Shown: piece after piece, positions 30,904 through 32,911 of the stretch
Position numbering within the stretch: the stretch's first letter is position 1
Layout of the letters: the number at the start of each line of letters is the position of its first letter
The notes under the pieces: generated by a model
Told to the model about the DNA's origin: nothing
Databases searched by the model: none
The model's input: only the letters and a program-made list of their open reading frames with translations
Program-made: the position numbers and the translations under genes
Assembly: GCA_023461275.1 (NCBI GenBank)
Contig: JAEYMI010000066.1
Coordinates: 1 to 32,911, forward strand
From: Actinomycetes bacterium
GTDB lineage: Bacteria; Actinomycetota; Actinomycetes; Mycobacteriales; Mycobacteriaceae
Direction of reading: 5' to 3'
Length of the DNA: 32,911 nucleotides

Positions 30904-32298
30904 ATGGCTTCCGCCGCCGACCCTTCCTCCCCAGACCCTTCCCTCTCCGACCCTTTTGCCGGAGCCGCTCGGATCGCGACTCGCCTCGATGCGTTGCCGT
31001 TCACACGCAAACATCGCAAGATCCTCGCCGGGTCGGGGATCGGATGGGCGCTCGACGCGATGGACGTCGGCCTGATCTCCTTCATCATCACTGCATTGGT
31101 CAAGGAGTGGGGGCTTGAGCCGGGGCAGGCATCGTGGATCGCCTCGGTGGGTTTCATCGGCATGGCCATCGGTGCCGGCCTCGGCGGACTACTGGCCGAC
31201 CGGTGGGGTCGTCGGCAGGTCTTCGCGCTGACTCTGCTGGTGTACGGCATCGCGACCGGAGCGAGCGCCTTGGTCAGCGGACTCGCGGCGCTGTTGGTGC
31301 TGCGGTTTCTGGTCGGACTCGGATTGGGTGCGGAGTTGCCCGTGGCGAGTACCTATGTCAGCGAGTTCGCGCCTGCGCGGATCCGCGGGCGGTTGATCGT
31401 GTTGCTCGAGGCGTTCTGGGCGGTCGGTTGGACGCTGGCCGCGCTCATCGGGTTCTTCGTCGTGCCGCGGATCGACGACGGCTGGCGGTGGGCGTTCGCG
31501 CTCGGCGCGGTTCCGGCGATCTACGCGCTGGCGGTGCGCTGGGCGCTGCCCGAATCGCCGCGTTGGCTGGTGCAACACGGGCGGGTGAGTGAGGCCGAGA
31601 AGATCGTCGCGGACTTCGAAAGTGCGGCCGGACGCACTGCGGAGGACTCGGCGCCGGGTGCTGCGCCGGCTGCGTCCGGGCAACCGGAACCGATTGCCCG
31701 ACATCGGCTTTCGGGACTGTGGCGCGGTGAGTTCCGTACCCGCACCGCGTGCCTGTGGCTGGTGTGGTTCTGTGTGAACTTCGCCTACTACGGCGCATTC
31801 ATCTGGATTCCGACGATTCTCTACAACCAGGGATACGACCTGGTGAAATCGTTCGGTTTCACTCTGATCATCACGCTGGCCCAGCTACCCGGCTATGCCG
31901 CGGCCGCATGGCTCATCGAGGTCTGGGGCAGGCGCCTGACACTCTCGGTGTTTCTGGTCGGCTCGGTGGCCTCGGCCATGGTGTTCGGTACGGCCGTCTC
32001 AGAGACGATGATCATCGTCTCCGGCATGGCACTGTCCTTCTTCAACCTCGGTGCCTGGGGTGCGCTCTATGCGGTGACCCCCGAGATGTATCCCACCTCG
32101 CTGCGCGCCACCGGGTCGGGCTGGGCGGCCGGGGTTGGGCGTATCGCGTCGATCATCGCGCCGCTGCTGGTTCCGCTTCTGCTCGACCTCGGCGGCAAAC
32201 CCTTGCTGTTCGCGATCTTCGCGGCGTTCTTCGCCGTCGCCGCGGTGTCGGCCTGGGGTCTGGCCGACAAGCGCGGAGTGGCACTCGACGACCGATGA
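30904..32298 (+). CDS. niaP: MFS transporter, NiaP-like (nicotinate or related acid)
   Basis: This 464-residue major-facilitator protein has 12 helices. Before the first helix is RLDALPFTRKHRKIL, and within it GWALDAMDVGLISF, with the buried acidic pair typical of the aromatic-acid/NiaP subgroup. Motif A between helices 2 and 3 is GGLLADRWGRRQV. A central loop (about 240-275) is Ala/Glu/Pro-rich. Being divergent from an NrtR-type NAD regulator favours a niacin or nicotinamide transporter, though other aromatic acids are possible. ATG 30904 has no ribosome site but sits 6 nt after TACCAT, so the mRNA is probably leaderless; GTG 30883 in frame is less likely. It ends 10 bp before the convergent LuxR-type gene. 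Confidence 0.8.
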   Translation: MASAADPSSPDPSLSDPFAGAARIATRLDALPFTRKHRKILAGSGIGWALDAMDVGLISFIITALVKEWGLEPGQASWIASVGFIGMAIGAGLGGLLADRWGRRQVFALTLLVYGIATGASALVSGLAALLVLRFLVGLGLGAELPVASTYVSEFAPARIRGRLIVLLEAFWAVGWTLAALIGFFVVPRIDDGWRWAFALGAVPAIYALAVRWALPESPRWLVQHGRVSEAEKIVADFESAAGRTAEDSAPGAAPAASGQPEPIARHRLSGLWRGEFRTRTACLWLVWFCVNFAYYGAFIWIPTILYNQGYDLVKSFGFTLIITLAQLPGYAAAAWLIEVWGRRLTLSVFLVGSVASAMVFGTAVSETMIIVSGMALSFFNLGAWGALYAVTPEMYPTSLRATGSGWAAGVGRIASIIAPLLVPLLLDLGGKPLLFAIFAAFFAVAAVSAWGLADKRGVALDDR

Positions 32299-32308
32299 AC
32301 CGGATGCG

Positions 32309-32911
32309 TCAGAGCTCGTCCAGTGAGATCAGTCCGTCCTGAATCGCCCGCGCCGCCAGCGCCGCCTTGGTGCCGGCACGTCGTCCGACGGCGGAGTACT
32401 TCGTCCGAATCCGGGCCAGATGGGTATTGACCGTCCCCATCGAGATCGACAGTGTCTCGGCCACTTCGGCTTTGGAGTCGGTCAGTAGCCAGGTGCGCAG
32501 CACCTGCTGTTCCCGATGCGACAGTCCCGGCCGGGGCAGCGTCGCCGTCGCCGGTCCGTCGACGGGATGGTCGGCATCCTCGGCGTCGGTGGTTGCGAAC
32601 GATGCGTGTGGTGTGGGGTGATGCGCGTCGATTCCAACAGGCGTACCGGTGGGTGCGGTCGACGGCGGGGTGTGGTCGTAACCGGCGCGTGCGGGCTGGT
32701 GTGGTGCCGGCTGTGGCGGGATCGATCCGTCGGCGCCCGGCACCAACCGCAACGGTGACCCGTTCATGCCCGGTCGACGTACCTGGTCGGCCGGATCACG
32801 GGGCGGGAGCTGCATCCGGCGGGCCGCGAGTCGAGCCAGCGCTTCAGCGCGGCGAGCCGCGACCGGGGACGGTGCCGCTGCGCGTGGCGTCCGCCCCAGG
32901 CCCACCCCCCC
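32309..32911 (-). CDS. LuxR-type HTH regulator, 5' end cut by the window edge
   Basis: The readable part is about 198 residues. The N-terminal 120 are Ala/Pro/Arg-rich and probably disordered, with no visible receiver or sensor domain. The C-terminal 65 form a LuxR/GerE helix-turn-helix: LSHREQQVLRTWLL, then AEVAETLSISMGTVNTHLARIRTKY, and the tail AALAARAIQDGLI. A GTG at 32905 could start it, but the frame is open to the last base, so a longer protein is possible. The stop at 32309 lies 10 bp from the convergent niaP stop. Its target is unknown. Confidence 0.8.
   Translation of the reverse strand, partial: GGVGLGRTPRAAAPSPVAARRAEALARLAARRMQLPPRDPADQVRRPGMNGSPLRLVPGADGSIPPQPAPHQPARAGYDHTPPSTAPTGTPVGIDAHHPTPHASFATTDAEDADHPVDGPATATLPRPGLSHREQQVLRTWLLTDSKAEVAETLSISMGTVNTHLARIRTKYSAVGRRAGTKAALAARAIQDGLISLDEL

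Overview
The window is high-GC actinobacterial DNA. It has mycolic-acid-group (Mycobacteriales) hallmarks: an mce lipid-transporter operon, the TreX/TreY/TreZ trehalose route, a bioAFDB-bsaP biotin operon, and several genes whose -10 element lies about 7 nt before the start codon, as in leaderless mRNAs. The order ilvA, treZ, treY, treX, acyltransferase, bioA-bioF-bioD, bioB, bsaP, DUF2567 gene, Nudix regulator follows the Mycobacterium tuberculosis order Rv1559-Rv1593c as I recall it. The divergence from that order, and the inserted mce cluster, suggest a relative such as Gordonia. The genus is an inference from memory.

Region 1 (1-5031) holds a small membrane protein behind a long perfect inverted repeat, a secreted beta-propeller protein, ilvA, and treZ on the minus strand. 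Region 2 (5032-16643) is about 11.6 kb lying between treZ and treYX, which are adjacent in M. tuberculosis. It carries yrbEA-yrbEB-mceABCDEF plus one Mce-associated membrane protein, then a TetR regulator divergent from an SDR oxidoreductase and a SnoaL-like protein. mceB is split by a frameshift, and the MceG-type ATPase is absent. Region 3 (16644-24067, minus strand) is a probable operon: acyltransferase-3/SGNH protein, treX (with a long disordered insertion) and treY. TreX debranches glycogen, TreY isomerises the reducing end to a trehalosyl unit, and TreZ releases trehalose.

Region 4 (24182-30152) is biotin synthesis. A BioQ-like TetR gene is divergent from bioA-bioF-bioD-bioB-bsaP, with stop/start overlaps from bioA to bioB. 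The divergent spacer holds two tandem 17-bp palindromes of the same pattern, 22 bp apart. A DUF2567 membrane protein follows. Region 5 (30115-32911) pairs an NrtR-like Nudix/winged-helix regulator divergently with a NiaP-like MFS transporter. Both genes look leaderless and share one inverted repeat between their -10 boxes. A LuxR-type HTH gene runs off the right edge.

The observations most worth following are the mce/TetR/SDR/SnoaL block inside the trehalose locus, the dyad-rich spacer in front of the mce operon, the mceB frameshift, the twin biotin operators, the compact nrtR/niaP control region and the disordered insertion in TreX. No tRNA, rRNA, CRISPR array, insertion sequence or recognisable riboswitch was seen.
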